Positions 36,622-48,400 of a stretch of DNA of 64,000 nucleotides are shown here, in pieces. Position numbers and translations under genes: made by a program. The stretch's first letter is position 1; every line of letters begins with the position of its first letter. This stretch comes from CABMKH01 sp040797625 (lineage in GTDB: Bacteria > Bacillota > Clostridia > Tissierellales > Tissierellaceae), in NCBI GenBank assembly GCA_052067355.1, contig JBQHQH010000009.1:18122-82121 (forward strand), in the 5' to 3' direction. The notes below the pieces were generated by a model. That model worked only from the letters and a program-made list of their open reading frames with translations, did no database searches and had not been told where the DNA came from.

Positions 36622-37683
36622 ATGAAAAGATTAAGTAAGTTAGCAATTATAATGTCTCTAGTAGTATTTGTAATGGTAGGATTCATAGATCCAGCAATAG
36701 CAGATAATATGCCAGAGGAACTAGAAGGAGAAGTGGAGGAAAAAGTAGTAGAGGAACCAGTAGATATGGAAGAAACAGATAAAATTCCAGTAGAAGATAA
36801 AGAAGATGCTGATTTAGAATTAGAAGAACCAGTGGAAGATGAGAAAAAAGAATTAATAGAGGGAAAAGATAAGATAGACCCAAAAGAAGATATAAAGACT
36901 ATAGACGAGCCAGAAGATAAAAAAGCAGAGGAAATAGAAGAGGATAAGAAGGTAGAAGTACAGAATATAGCACCTTTAAGTGAGAAAGAACATGATTATA
37001 ATTTTAGAATAAGAGAACGTAACACAGGCAATGAACTACCTAAACAGGTCATTATGAAAAAGAGAGAAGATAATCCAAATTTATATGAATATATAGATTT
37101 GCCAGTACAATTATTTTATGAAGATGAAAATGGTGATACAAAATCAGAGTATTCTTTTTCAGAAGGACCTAATTTTATAATTTCTTGGATTGTAGATGGG
37201 AAAGAAGGAAAAAAGAATAAATTTGCTAAGATGGATGGTGGACAGACGTTAAGAATATATAAACCTTGCGAAGTAACTTTAATTGTAGAATATAGAAATG
37301 AAGAAAAGAAGGAGAAATTTGGACAGGCTAGATATACAGTTAAGGCAATAGATGAAGTAGATATAGTCAATGAAGATTTTGAGATTCAAATAGAGAAACC
37401 AGATGTAGTGGCAGGAGACGATCTAAACATAAAGGCAATAGTAGCAAATATAAGTGATGAGGACAAGAATGCTCTATTCATAGCAGGTCTATATGATAAA
37501 TCCAACACCATGATAACCTATGCCTATAGTGAAAAGGAAATAAAAATAGGAGAGACCATAGATCTAGGGGCAGGATTTAAACTTCCGGAGAACAGTTCAG
37601 GATACAAGGTGAAGATTTTCGTATGGGACAGTTGGGAGTCGAAAAATCCTATTTCAGATATTACAGAAATAGAGATCAAGTAG
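36622..37683 (+). CDS. Secreted acidic-stalk protein with C-terminal beta module (protein E)
   Basis: A 353-residue exported protein: signal peptide 1-27 (PAIA|DN), a Glu/Asp/Lys-rich stalk (28-115), an unrecognised beta-rich middle, and a C-terminal module (about 255-353) ending KIFVWDSWESKNPISD. That module is shared with proteins B and G, and in shortened form with A. It carries neither a toroid nor DUF4430, so it may be structural or a docking partner for the giant binders. ATG follows AAGGAGGAAGG. Function unknown. Confidence 0.7.
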   Translation: MKRLSKLAIIMSLVVFVMVGFIDPAIADNMPEELEGEVEEKVVEEPVDMEETDKIPVEDKEDADLELEEPVEDEKKELIEGKDKIDPKEDIKTIDEPEDKKAEEIEEDKKVEVQNIAPLSEKEHDYNFRIRERNTGNELPKQVIMKKREDNPNLYEYIDLPVQLFYEDENGDTKSEYSFSEGPNFIISWIVDGKEGKKNKFAKMDGGQTLRIYKPCEVTLIVEYRNEEKKEKFGQARYTVKAIDEVDIVNEDFEIQIEKPDVVAGDDLNIKAIVANISDEDKNALFIAGLYDKSNTMITYAYSEKEIKIGETIDLGAGFKLPENSSGYKVKIFVWDSWESKNPISDITEIEIK

Positions 37684-37714
37684 ATAGATGGATAGATTTA
37701 TAGGAGGTGAACTT

Positions 37715-40700
37715 ATGAGGAAGGTAGCAGCACTGCTCCTTATTGTCCTATTTATCAATTTTCTACCTCTATATCCAATTGCAGAAAATCCACAACCTGA
37801 TATAACTGTAAATGGAAATCAGGTAGAGGTAAAGTTGGACAAAGAAGAAAGAGCCACCATAGTCATAACAGATGGTGATAACAATAGAAGATATATAGAT
37901 GAAAGTCATACAGGTACTTTCAAGACCAATCTTAGGAGAGGGAAATATACTGCTGAAGTTCTAGGGTGTGAACCTGTAGAATTTACCATAGATACAGATG
38001 TTAAGGTACAGGGAAAAGCAGTAACCATAGCTGGAAATATAGAGAAAAATACCTATATCAACATAGTGGTAGAGGATGATAAGGGGAATAGAGTATATAT
38101 AGACCAAGGAAAGTCAGATAAGGATGGGGAATATGCCTTTAACTTTTCCCTAAAAAAAGCAGGAGAATATACAGCCTATATAACTCCTAAAGAGGGAGAC
38201 ACTCATGAGATTAGCTTTGTAACTACAGGAGAAGATATAGTAGATTCAGAGTATATCCTATCACCTAAGAACAGTAGCAAGGAAAACGAGTATAATACTG
38301 AATTTAGTATAGAATTTCCCTATTATGTCACCCTTAAAGATCCCTCAAAGGATGTTCAACTTACCTTAAAGGGAAGGAAGATAGAAGGCACTCCAAGGGG
38401 AGTAAATAAAGAGGAATATACAAAGATCTTTAAAGATGTACTTATAGTAGATTCTAAAAATCCTAAGAAGATAGTTGTAGACCTTTCTCGAGAAGGGGAG
38501 AGACTAGATGTAGATTACGAATATACTGTAACACTCAATGATGAAGTCATATTAAGAGACGGCGAATCTATAAAACTATCGGATTTAGAATGGAAATTTG
38601 ATACCAAGTGGAAATATAATAATTTTCTAAGTTCTTTTAGAGTAGAAACAGAGTATTTTTACACAGAATTAAAAAAAATAAATGGATTTAATGGAATCTA
38701 TGCAGATGATAGCTATACTATAAAGCCTAAAGTCATAGGAGAGTCAATTCAAGATCAAAGAGTAGAGTATAATTATCCCATAGAGTGGGAGTCCATATAC
38801 CCAGAGATAGCCACAGTAGATAGGAATGGAAAGGTAACTGGACACTCTTCTGGAACGGCAGTAATCAAGGCATATGTTCCAAATAGTGATCATAAATATG
38901 CAATTAAATATATCAATTTAGAGATCAAGGAAAATACTCCTAGAAAGTTTCAGGTATTGGGCAAGTATAGTGCAGAGTCACAAGATAGTATATCTAGATT
39001 TGTCGTATCAGAAGATGGCACTATATATCTCAGTGAAAGTAGAAAAGGTCAAGGGGCATTTATTATAGCATTAAATCCAGATACCCTTGAAGAGAGAGAA
39101 GACTTTAGAGGTGCAGGTGACGGTGATTTAGACCAGATATATAAGGTAAATGGGAGAGAATATCTTAAAATTTCTAAGTATAAGTACCCTATAGATACTT
39201 CAAGATTTATAGATATAGAGACAGGGGAGATATATAGAGAAGGTATAGAGACAGCAAATAGGGAGTTTGTTCAGTATAGAGAAGATAGTCCTCTGTTTAT
39301 ATGTGAAAAAGAGAGAGGGAAATTAGCACTATATGATTTAGAAACTAGAAAGGAACTATGGACATATAATTACACCAGTGCTAGGGCTGATTTTTATGTA
39401 AATCATGGAATTATATATGTGGTATTTGATAAATATATCACAGCATTAGATAGAGATGGCAATGAGCTTTGGAGATACTCCAATGACAAAAGCATATTTG
39501 GACGTGGTGTAGATAGCCAGGGTATAGTATATGCCCGTGAGAGTAGAAAGGAAGATGGGGTAACTAAATGGTTTTTACTTGCAGTACAAGATGGAAAGCT
39601 TAAATGGAAATCTGAGGGATTTGGGGAGATAACGAATCTACTCCATGAAGAAGAGGATGGAGTAATATTTGCCATGAGGGAGCTCTATGATGAAAAGGGA
39701 AATATCCACACAGGAAATAGTTTCTATAAGATGGTAAAGCTAAAGAGAGAAAATGGAAGCACAATAGAAGAATTTAAAGATTATTATCTAGAAGATTATA
39801 TAGTAAGAATTAGTGGAGAGATAAATTTCTTTGGTGAATATACAGAAGATGGAGAGACCCTTCTATATACCAATACTTTAGTCTATGATGAGGATAGAAA
39901 TATCCTAGCCTATACTGATATTCCTTTTGGAAAAGACGAAGTTTTAGAGTCTAAAGAAAGAGATATCAAATTTAAAAATGGATATCTATATAGACTTGTT
40001 ACAAAGAAATTTTATAAAGAAGATGGTAAAGATGATAGAAATAAGTTCACATATTATATAGAAAAGTTAAAACTAATACCAGAATATACTCCAGAGCCCA
40101 ATAGTATTTTGTCACATGATATAGATGTCTATGAAGATACAGAATATACATTATCAGCAAAGCTTTTAGATCAATATGGATTTATTATCCCTGGGAAATT
40201 AAAGTATGAGTTAGTAGGGGATACAGATAATGCCATAAACTTGACTGATGATGGGAAATTAAAGGTAGGAAAGCTGGAAAATCTACCAGAAGGAGTCTAT
40301 TCTAAGACATTTACAGTCAATGTAAGCTATGGAGATATACAGGAAATCATGGAAATAAAGGTAAAGCAGACTCCATATCCAGTGGCAATATATTCAGTTG
40401 GAGGAAGCTTAGACAACTTTTCCAATAGGATAGAAGACCATGAAATAGTAGATAGTTTAATCATAGATACCTCCAATCAAGAAAGGGGAATTGCTGTATT
40501 TGTTGCAGACCAGCATGGGGAGTTTCTAGGAGATTATCATATAGACTATAGTTCTTCGGATGATGATATAGCAGCTGTGACTCGTCAATATAAGGGGCCT
40601 AGTTGGGAGGATAAGTATAAGTATAGCGGTATGTTAAGTGGGAAGAAGCCAGGCGAGGTAATTATCACTGCATCTCTTAGAGATAATCCAGATATCAAGA

Positions 40701-42088
40701 CAAGTGTAACAGTTGAGGTAGTAGATACAAGATATGAAAAGCTATGGCAGGTAGAGACCACTGGACCTTGGGGATACAAAAGTTCTTGGCATGATAGCGG
40801 AATCTATGATGATTTTATATATGTAAATGAAAATCATGTCATAGCATTGGACAATAGGACTGGTGCCAAACTATGGGAGTCCAATGTGGGAGTTCACTAC
40901 GGTATGGAACTTGTTCATCCTATAGTAGACAAGGGTGGCATAGTCTATGTTTACAATAGACTGTCTACAGCTGTGGCAGCTATAGATTCTGGAAACCAAG
41001 GAGAAAAACTATGGGGTAAATTCTATGGCAGTGAGCCTATATATCAAATGGATATCACAGATAACTATATATATCTGATGACAGAAAATGGTACTCTATA
41101 TAAGATCGATAAAGATGGAGAGAAGATATGGGACAAAAGGGTTTCTGATGAAAACACCAAGGACATGGAAGTATATTCAGATGACATCATCTATATAGTT
41201 TCGGGGAGAGATGTATATAGAATAGATGGTAATGGAGATAAGGAGTTAATCTATAAATCAGATGGCAAAGTAGATGTACGTGATATAAGTGAAGACGAAG
41301 ACATACTCTTGGAAGTATCTTCTAATGGTTTAGAATATAAGGCTATCTGCATAGATAGGGATGGTAAAGAGAAATGGGCTAAAGATATAGACGCGGAATT
41401 TACTGCCCAATGGGATGATGATAGGGTGTATATCCTAGCCTATAGGTCGAAGACCTTTAGCTTTAAAATCTATGCCTTTGATAGAGAGGGAAATCAAATA
41501 TTTGATCCTGTAGAATATAGGACAAGCTCCATAGATTCTAATGGTAAATCTTTTACTAAGGAGAGGAGACCTGTTATAAAGAACAATACCATATATACCT
41601 ATATACGAGAGACTATAGCCTTTGATGCAGATACAGGTAAGTTTAAATGGCAGGTATATATAGGGGATATGTATACACCATCGCCACCACGTACTCTTAC
41701 AGTTGATGATGATGGAGTAGTCTATTCTGCATCAGGAGCAGGAGGCCAGTTTGCCTTTGTAGTAGGGGAAAAGGCAGCTACAGGATTTAGTGTAGATCTA
41801 AATGGGCGACCTAGCTTAAGTCTGGATACCTTAAATAATATATCTATAACTGTAAGGAATAAGACAGAGGAGAATATGGAGGGTGTAGTATTGTCAGCTG
41901 AATTATACAATCTAGATACGGAAAAGTCCACTACAGCTTGGGCGATAAAGAGAGGATTTGACGCTGGAATTTCTAAGGACTATTCCTTTGGAATAGATGT
42001 TCCAGAAACAGGCAGATATAAATTGATCATAAAGGTAGTCCAAGGGGGTAAGGTATTAGATACCCGTGAACTTAAAATAGTGGAAAAT
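37715..42088 (+). CDS. Giant secreted beta-propeller/Ig protein (protein F)
   Basis: An exported protein of about 1458 residues. Signal peptide 1-23 (YPIA|EN); small beta domains that read like carboxypeptidase-regulatory repeats (25-165); an Ig-like region including BIG2 at about 330-408; a PQQ-type beta-propeller (about 410-780, with ITALDRDGNELWRYSN blades); Ig/BIG2 domains (about 790-1008); a second propeller (about 1008-1349, VIALDNRTGAKLWESN); and a C-terminal CARDB-like domain. No quinone-enzyme active site is evident, so the propellers are probably binding scaffolds. ATG 37715 lies behind TAGGAGGTG; the in-frame ATG at 37688 has no ribosome-binding site. The stop codon is at 42089-42091. 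Confidence 0.75.
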
Positions 42089-42102
42089 TAGGAGGTGAGG
42101 TT

Positions 42103-45100
42103 ATGAAAAAGAAAATATCTATATTATTAGTATTATCAATTATATTTAGTATGTTCACTCCCTATAGTGTGGTATATGGACAAGATATAGGGGGGATAGA
42201 GTTTCAGTGGCAGAGAAATTTTGGATATGCATCAGCCATATACAGTCTAAGAGGAGATAGTATACCTATTTTAGATAATAGGGGAAATATATATGTAACA
42301 GATAGTAAGGGATTTTTATACTGTATAGATCCTAATGGAGAGTTAATATATGAAGCAAACCTAAATCAGAAAGTATCATTTGATTATTGGTATAAACAAG
42401 GCGGTTCGTCTCCTGTAGTGGATTCTAAAGGAAATGCCTATATAGCATCAGCAGACAAGAATATATATGCCTTTAGACCTGATGGTACAAGTAAATGGAC
42501 ATATACCATGGATAGTAAGGTATCCACCAGTATGAAGGGGGTCCTGTCTCCTGATGAAGATACCTTATATATGGCGGATTTTGATGGAAAGATATATGCA
42601 GTGGATACGAATACGGGAGAGTTGGTCTGGAAAAGTGATAGATACTTGGGATATGGGGTCAGCTCCCCTATTTTAAGTCTAGATGGAAATACTCTATATA
42701 TAGCAAGTAAAGAAAAACTATATGCCTTTAATGCTGATGAAGAGTTTTCAAAGGACTATAGGGTGAAATGGTCTACAGAGGCTAAAAAGGAAAATGGTGG
42801 AAGATATGAATTTAACTTTTATTCCCATGGCACTACAGGGGGAATAGAATATGAAAAACTACTGTCTTTAGACGATGATGGAAATATCTATCTAGTAAGT
42901 GTGGGATATGATCGAGATAAAAAGAGGATAGATGACAAGAGATATCTCCATAAGTTCAACCCAGATAGGACAGAATCTTGGAGAATAGAAATAGGGAAGG
43001 TAAAAGAGGAGGTTACACCACCTGTATATCATGATGGATATCTATACTACACTACTTCAGAGAACAAGCTCTATAAACTAGACCCAAGTTTAGAAAAGCC
43101 TGAACCTCAATTGATATATACTGCTAAGGGAGAAGAGTATTTAACTAGAAATAGGAGCCATAGAGCTGCCCCCATAGTAAAGGATGGAAAGCTATATACC
43201 AGTTTTGGAAAGAATATCTATGTCATAGATCTATCTACAGAAAAGGTAGCGAGGAAATCTTCTCAAGATGCAGTTGGCATATTATATATAAGTGAACCTA
43301 CTCCAAAGGGAGAGATATATGCAACTGATGGGGGAAAGTTCCTATCTAAGTTTAAAGATACAAGCGTAAGACAGATTCCTCAAAGTGTAGAGTTTAAAGA
43401 TGATAACTTTATCATGAAAAAGGGAAGTCTCTATACTCCAGAGTTGAAAATAGTAGACAATAATGGATTCTTGATTACAGATGGTCTAAGTCCTAGCATA
43501 TCCTCTAGTGATGAAAAGGTAGTACAGATAGAAAAAGGTGCTATCAAGGCAGTTGGAATAGGACAAGCCACAGTATTTGTAGATATAGAGGGAGTAAAGG
43601 CAGAGGCAAAAGTACAGGTGGTCTCTAGTATATCTTCTGGAATTATAGATTTTGTCAACGACAAGACAGGTATAGCTCTAGATGATAGACTGCAATTAGA
43701 AGCTGAGGTAAAAATAAATGGCAAATCTGTAAAGGGAGAGAAGATACTATTTAGAAGCAATCACAGCCATATTGCAAGTATAACAGAGAGTGGACTTGTC
43801 ACAGGTATTTCTGAAGGTATAGCTAAGATAGAGGCATATCTCAAGGACCGTAAAGACATATCTTCCTTTATACCTGTATATGTGGAAAAGATAGTTGTAA
43901 AGGAGATAACTCCTGAAGAGATAGGTGCAGCTTTGGAAAAGGGACTAAATTGGTATAGAAATAGGACAAATCTAAGTGACTGGGGAGCTTTTGCAGTCAA
44001 TGCTGCAGGTGCCGATGTAAATACTCTTGACAAGAATTATGTAAATCGTATAAAGAAGGATTTAAAAGAGAACAATGGCTCTGCAGGTGGAATGATGACT
44101 GATTATGAGAGAATAGCCATAGGGCTTCTATCTGCAGGACAAGATATTACACATTTTGTATATGATGATGCTACAGGAGCATATATAGACTTTGTGAGAG
44201 AGATTAGAAACGGAGCAGGTGGAGGAATAGGTCAGGGAATCAATGCCAAGATTTGGGGCTTAATAGCTTTAAATGCAGCGGAATATGATGAAAATCAATA
44301 CACTGATACCCTATATGATAAAGATAAGTTCATAGATATGATCCTAAAGGATAAAAGTGGAGATGGATGGGCATTTGGCGGTGGAGCCAGTGCTGACCCT
44401 GATATGACAGGTATGGCACTTTATGCCCTAGCACCCTATAGAGATAGACAAGATGTAAAGGAAGCAGGAGAAAAGGCTTTTAGATGGTTAAGTGAAGAGG
44501 CACAGCTTCCCAATGGTAAATTTGGCAGCTGGGGTACAGTCAACTCCTGTTCTTCATCTCAAGCTGTCATGGCAATAGTAGCTTGGGGCAAGGATCCACA
44601 GGGACCACAGTTTACAAAGTCAAATGGAAATGCCTTGACAGGACTTATGAGCTATTATCTAGGAGATGGAACCTTTGCATATACATCTGGATTTGACCCA
44701 GCCTTTGGTACACCACAGGGTATACAAGCATTGGCGGCAGTCCATGATTACTTTGGAAGTAGTGATGACCCTGCTAATAGAAGGTCAGATGTCTGGGAAA
44801 ACATCCAATATGCTGGAGCAGGAGATGTAAAGATAAAGTCTATAAAGATAAGACCTGGAAATATAATTTTAGGGAAAGATCAAGAGTTAGAACTAACAGC
44901 TATAACAGATAGAGGATCTATATTGGAAAATGATAAAGTAGAATGGACTTCTTCAGATGTTGGTATTGTAGAAGTAGAACATGGAAAGATACTGACTTTA
45001 AACAAAGGAGAAGCAATAATCACTGCAGAGTATACATTGGAAGAGACTACTAGAAGTGACCAGATAAAAATTACTGTAACAGGCTCTGGTGAGTTTGAAA

Positions 45101-45420
45101 TGGTTGAAGAACTAGATACTACTATTACTGGACTGGAGAATAGTGTATTTGCTTTTAATGTAACTAACAAGATAGACAAGAATATAAATGCAGTATTTAT
45201 GGTAAATCTGTTTGAATATGATAGAACAAGTGCTACAGATAGACTTATTCAGCAGTTGTATATTCAAATGGATTTTGAGCCAGATACCCCTGAAGAAATA
45301 GCAGTGTCCTTTGATATACCAAAGGATAACAAGGTATATAATATAAAGGCAATGTTATGGGACAAACTGTCTACAGGAAGGTCTTTAAATGACTATCTAG
45401 AGATAAAGGGGGTAGAGTAA
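42103..45420 (+). CDS. Secreted propeller-toroid fusion protein (protein G)
   Basis: A 1105-residue exported protein joining two potential corrinoid-binding folds. Signal peptide 1-26 (VVYG|QD); PQQ-type beta-propeller (30-425, e.g. IYAVDTNTGELVWKSD); two Ig domains (425-596); an alpha/alpha-toroid (about 603-893, AKIWGLIALNAAEYDENQY, then DMTGMALYALAPYRDR); BIG2 (908-995); and a C-terminal beta module with IKAMLWDKL. ATG follows GGAGGTGAGG, 11 bases after protein F, so the two are co-transcribed. Vertebrate-type transcobalamin uses the toroid and Bacteroides BtuG uses a propeller to bind B12; a shared role here is inferred. Confidence 0.78.
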   Translation: MKKKISILLVLSIIFSMFTPYSVVYGQDIGGIEFQWQRNFGYASAIYSLRGDSIPILDNRGNIYVTDSKGFLYCIDPNGELIYEANLNQKVSFDYWYKQGGSSPVVDSKGNAYIASADKNIYAFRPDGTSKWTYTMDSKVSTSMKGVLSPDEDTLYMADFDGKIYAVDTNTGELVWKSDRYLGYGVSSPILSLDGNTLYIASKEKLYAFNADEEFSKDYRVKWSTEAKKENGGRYEFNFYSHGTTGGIEYEKLLSLDDDGNIYLVSVGYDRDKKRIDDKRYLHKFNPDRTESWRIEIGKVKEEVTPPVYHDGYLYYTTSENKLYKLDPSLEKPEPQLIYTAKGEEYLTRNRSHRAAPIVKDGKLYTSFGKNIYVIDLSTEKVARKSSQDAVGILYISEPTPKGEIYATDGGKFLSKFKDTSVRQIPQSVEFKDDNFIMKKGSLYTPELKIVDNNGFLITDGLSPSISSSDEKVVQIEKGAIKAVGIGQATVFVDIEGVKAEAKVQVVSSISSGIIDFVNDKTGIALDDRLQLEAEVKINGKSVKGEKILFRSNHSHIASITESGLVTGISEGIAKIEAYLKDRKDISSFIPVYVEKIVVKEITPEEIGAALEKGLNWYRNRTNLSDWGAFAVNAAGADVNTLDKNYVNRIKKDLKENNGSAGGMMTDYERIAIGLLSAGQDITHFVYDDATGAYIDFVREIRNGAGGGIGQGINAKIWGLIALNAAEYDENQYTDTLYDKDKFIDMILKDKSGDGWAFGGGASADPDMTGMALYALAPYRDRQDVKEAGEKAFRWLSEEAQLPNGKFGSWGTVNSCSSSQAVMAIVAWGKDPQGPQFTKSNGNALTGLMSYYLGDGTFAYTSGFDPAFGTPQGIQALAAVHDYFGSSDDPANRRSDVWENIQYAGAGDVKIKSIKIRPGNIILGKDQELELTAITDRGSILENDKVEWTSSDVGIVEVEHGKILTLNKGEAIITAEYTLEETTRSDQIKITVTGSGEFEMVEELDTTITGLENSVFAFNVTNKIDKNINAVFMVNLFEYDRTSATDRLIQQLYIQMDFEPDTPEEIAVSFDIPKDNKVYNIKAMLWDKLSTGRSLNDYLEIKGVE

Positions 45421-45421
45421 T

Positions 45422-48247
45422 ATGAAATCTATATGGAAACGGCTATTGATTCTAGCTCTAATATTTAGCATTATACTGCCTATAGGAGCACTGGAAGCTT
45501 ATGCTTCCAGTGGACTTACAGCTTATATAGATGAAATCTATGGCAATGAAGTCATTATAAAGGGAAGGACTTTGCCAAAAACAGCAGTAACAGTAAAACT
45601 CCAAAGATTAGAGGACAATAATATACGCTATACAGATGAGACTAAGTCTGATGAAGATGGAGAATTTGAATTTGCCATCAATATATCCTCTGGAGAATAC
45701 AAGGCAATAGTGTCAGCAATAGGTCTTGCTGTAGAGACTAGATGTAATGTAAATGATTTAGATTCGGGGACTGTGACGGTGAGAGTAGAGGGAAAGGATG
45801 CTACTCTATTAGAGGAATATAGGGTAAAGGCAGATGTAGGATATACTACCTATTATATGGCTGTCACTAATGCATTAAAGGATAACAATGTTCCATATAC
45901 AGAAAAGGATGGTCTTATTGATGGTATAGGACCTAAAAATGAAGGAGCAGGTTTAGAAGGTTGGCAGTGGATGGTAAATGGTGGGGGAGGGCAGACTCTT
46001 CCTTCAGATTTTGTAAATGAAAATGATGACATAGTCCTTGTAGTAGGGGATCTCTGGAATCCAACTATTACTCAGTTAAAGCTATCTACTAAATCGGGAA
46101 ATTTAATAGATAGAAATAGTGTAGAGATAATCAAGGACAATGAATTTACCGTTAAGTTTGAACAATTTGATATAGATATATTTGGTGATATAAATAAAAA
46201 ACCTATATCTAATCAAACTATAAGATTTGGCAGTGAAAGAAAACAGACAGATAAAAATGGTGAAGTAGTCTTTGTTGCCAGTAGAGAAGGTAGATATACC
46301 ATCAGCAGTGAGCCAACTAAAAATAAAGAGGGTAATCCTCTCATTAGACCAGTACCTATAGATGTATTAGTTAGAGAAGAAGGTAGTGAAGATCCTAATA
46401 TTGATCCTAGTATTCCTATTGAAAAAAATTCTATAACATTATCTGTAGATACAAAGACCATTGGTGGAGGATATTATATCAACAACAAGGAGATGGAATT
46501 ATCACCTAGAGATACTGCCTATGATGTATTGGAAAGGGCAATAGGGAAATCCAATTTAAAGACTACAGGATCAAGTTCCAGTCTATATGTAGCTAGTATG
46601 AGACTAAATGGAAAGTGGATAGGAGAATTCGATCATGGTAGTGGCAGTGGTTGGATGTATAATGTCAATGGAAAATATCCTAATATTAGTGCAGGAGCAT
46701 ATAGACTAAAAGCAGGAGATGATGTGAACTGGAGATATACTACTGACTTGGGAGAAGACCTTGGTCATTATATAGGAGATACTCCACCTGTTAATGAAGA
46801 GGAAAAGATTGCTCCAAATATTGATAAGATGGAGAATGAGCAATTAAAAGGTCTAGCAAAAGATATACTAAATAAGAAGATGAAAGATGACGAGATAAAG
46901 AAAGAAGCAGAAAAGATAATAGGCAAGATAATAAGAGATGTAAATCTAGATAAGATGAAGATATCAGAGATTAAGGGAGTAATCAAAGATCTAAATATAA
47001 TGTCTGATGTATTAGTGCGAAAAGTCAAAGATGTCAGTTATATAGAAAAAATACTCATAGATATAATAGAGAATATGGGTAAATCCAAGGATAGATTATC
47101 CTGGGAAGATAGTATAAAGGTACAGGAAGAGTTATTATCAACTATCCAAGATGCTCTTGAAAAGAAATCAGAAATAAGAATAACTAAAGAGAGCATTAGA
47201 GAAGAAGATATAAAGGATCTTGATTCAATAGATAAGTTCAATCACAATATAATAGAGGCAGTAGAGAAGTCTGCACTTTCCAATGGAAGGAAGTTAGAAC
47301 CTACTCTTATATTCAATATAGATAAGAAGATAGACAAAATAACAATATCTAAGACTATCCTTGAAAAGATAATAAGAAGCAATCTAAGATATCTAAATCT
47401 AAACTTCAACTCTGGAGCTATAAAGATAGCTATAGACCAATTGTCTGCTGAAAAAGATATGATAATAATCATGAGAAATATGACATCATATACAGAAATA
47501 GATATTACACCAAGAAGAAGTTTTCCCATACCATTGACTATAGAGTTGCCATATGAACAAGATGGAGCTAAATCCACTGTAATTAGAGAAGATAGCAATA
47601 AGAAGAGGACAAATATAGGTGGTATATATGATAAGACAAATAAGAAGATGATATTTACTACAAATGAAAATAGTAAATACTATATTACCAATGGTTCTGT
47701 AAGTTTTAGAGATTTACAAAACTATAAATGGGCAGAGGATTCTATAAATCAGATGTCCATCAAGGGAATAGTAAAAGGAAAAGCAGAGGGGATATTTGCA
47801 CCTCAAGACAATATAACAAGGGCAGAATTTGCAACTCTATTGGTAAAGGCTGTAAAGGCAATAGAGAAAGACAATGATAGCAAGTTTAGAGATGTGAAAT
47901 CAGATGATTGGTATGCAGATTATGTAAAGATAGCATCTAAGAGCAATCTCATGTCAGGAAAAGGTAAGGATATATTTGACCCTAATGGAAATATAACTAG
48001 GGAAGAGTTGGCACAGGCTATTTCCAATGTGTTGAAATCATCAGGATACGGGTCAAATGGAAGAGACTATCTGAAGGAGTTCAAAGATAATGATAGAATT
48101 GCAGAATGGGCAAGAGAAGGTTTTAATCTAGCAGTTCAGTTTGAGATAATCAATGGAACAGATAATAGATTAAATCCTTCAGATAATGCAACAAGAGCAG
48201 AGACTATAGTCATGCTAAACAGATTATATAAGTTGATAATCTATTGA
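45422..48247 (+). CDS. SLH-anchored protein with two DUF4430 domains (protein H)
   Basis: A 941-residue wall-anchored protein. Signal peptide 1-28 (EAYA|SS); a short beta domain; DUF4430-1 (about 117-213, LEGWQWMVNGGGGQTLPS); an Ig/carboxypeptidase-regulatory-like stretch (215-327); DUF4430-2 (about 337-450, SGWMYNVNGKYPNISAGA and TTDLGEDLG); a long helical region; and three SLH repeats from about residue 760 to the end (RDLQNYKWAEDSINQMS, ITRAEFATLLV, ATRAETIVMLNRLYKL). It parallels protein C in layout. Its start lies one base after the stop of G, giving tight coupling. Confidence 0.87.
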   Translation: MKSIWKRLLILALIFSIILPIGALEAYASSGLTAYIDEIYGNEVIIKGRTLPKTAVTVKLQRLEDNNIRYTDETKSDEDGEFEFAINISSGEYKAIVSAIGLAVETRCNVNDLDSGTVTVRVEGKDATLLEEYRVKADVGYTTYYMAVTNALKDNNVPYTEKDGLIDGIGPKNEGAGLEGWQWMVNGGGGQTLPSDFVNENDDIVLVVGDLWNPTITQLKLSTKSGNLIDRNSVEIIKDNEFTVKFEQFDIDIFGDINKKPISNQTIRFGSERKQTDKNGEVVFVASREGRYTISSEPTKNKEGNPLIRPVPIDVLVREEGSEDPNIDPSIPIEKNSITLSVDTKTIGGGYYINNKEMELSPRDTAYDVLERAIGKSNLKTTGSSSSLYVASMRLNGKWIGEFDHGSGSGWMYNVNGKYPNISAGAYRLKAGDDVNWRYTTDLGEDLGHYIGDTPPVNEEEKIAPNIDKMENEQLKGLAKDILNKKMKDDEIKKEAEKIIGKIIRDVNLDKMKISEIKGVIKDLNIMSDVLVRKVKDVSYIEKILIDIIENMGKSKDRLSWEDSIKVQEELLSTIQDALEKKSEIRITKESIREEDIKDLDSIDKFNHNIIEAVEKSALSNGRKLEPTLIFNIDKKIDKITISKTILEKIIRSNLRYLNLNFNSGAIKIAIDQLSAEKDMIIIMRNMTSYTEIDITPRRSFPIPLTIELPYEQDGAKSTVIREDSNKKRTNIGGIYDKTNKKMIFTTNENSKYYITNGSVSFRDLQNYKWAEDSINQMSIKGIVKGKAEGIFAPQDNITRAEFATLLVKAVKAIEKDNDSKFRDVKSDDWYADYVKIASKSNLMSGKGKDIFDPNGNITREELAQAISNVLKSSGYGSNGRDYLKEFKDNDRIAEWAREGFNLAVQFEIINGTDNRLNPSDNATRAETIVMLNRLYKLIIY

Positions 48248-48323
48248 TATATGGGTGGTTATGTACTGCCCATATATAATCCAATATAATAGATTATTTA
48301 TCCGTATTTATATTGTAGTTTAG

Positions 48324-48352
48324 TTGTATATACCAATATTATCATATATAAT
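48324..48352 (+). promoter_or_regulatory. Promoter of the toroid-DUF4430-ECF transcript
   Basis: TTGTAT (48324-48329), a 17-base spacer, then TATAAT (48347-48352), 48 bases before the start codon of protein I. The leader is too short for a cobalamin riboswitch and none of its motifs are present, so this promoter is predicted to be independent of the two riboswitches. Confidence 0.7.
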
Positions 48353-48400
48353 GAACTTGAATAAAATCAAAAGAACGGTACTGAAATGGAGGAATGAAAG

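Noticed and set aside
37715..43380. PQQ-dependent dehydrogenases suggested by the propeller repeats
   Set aside because: Blade motifs are present but I see no quinone-enzyme active-site pattern, and the proteins carry Ig domains; they are more likely binding scaffolds.
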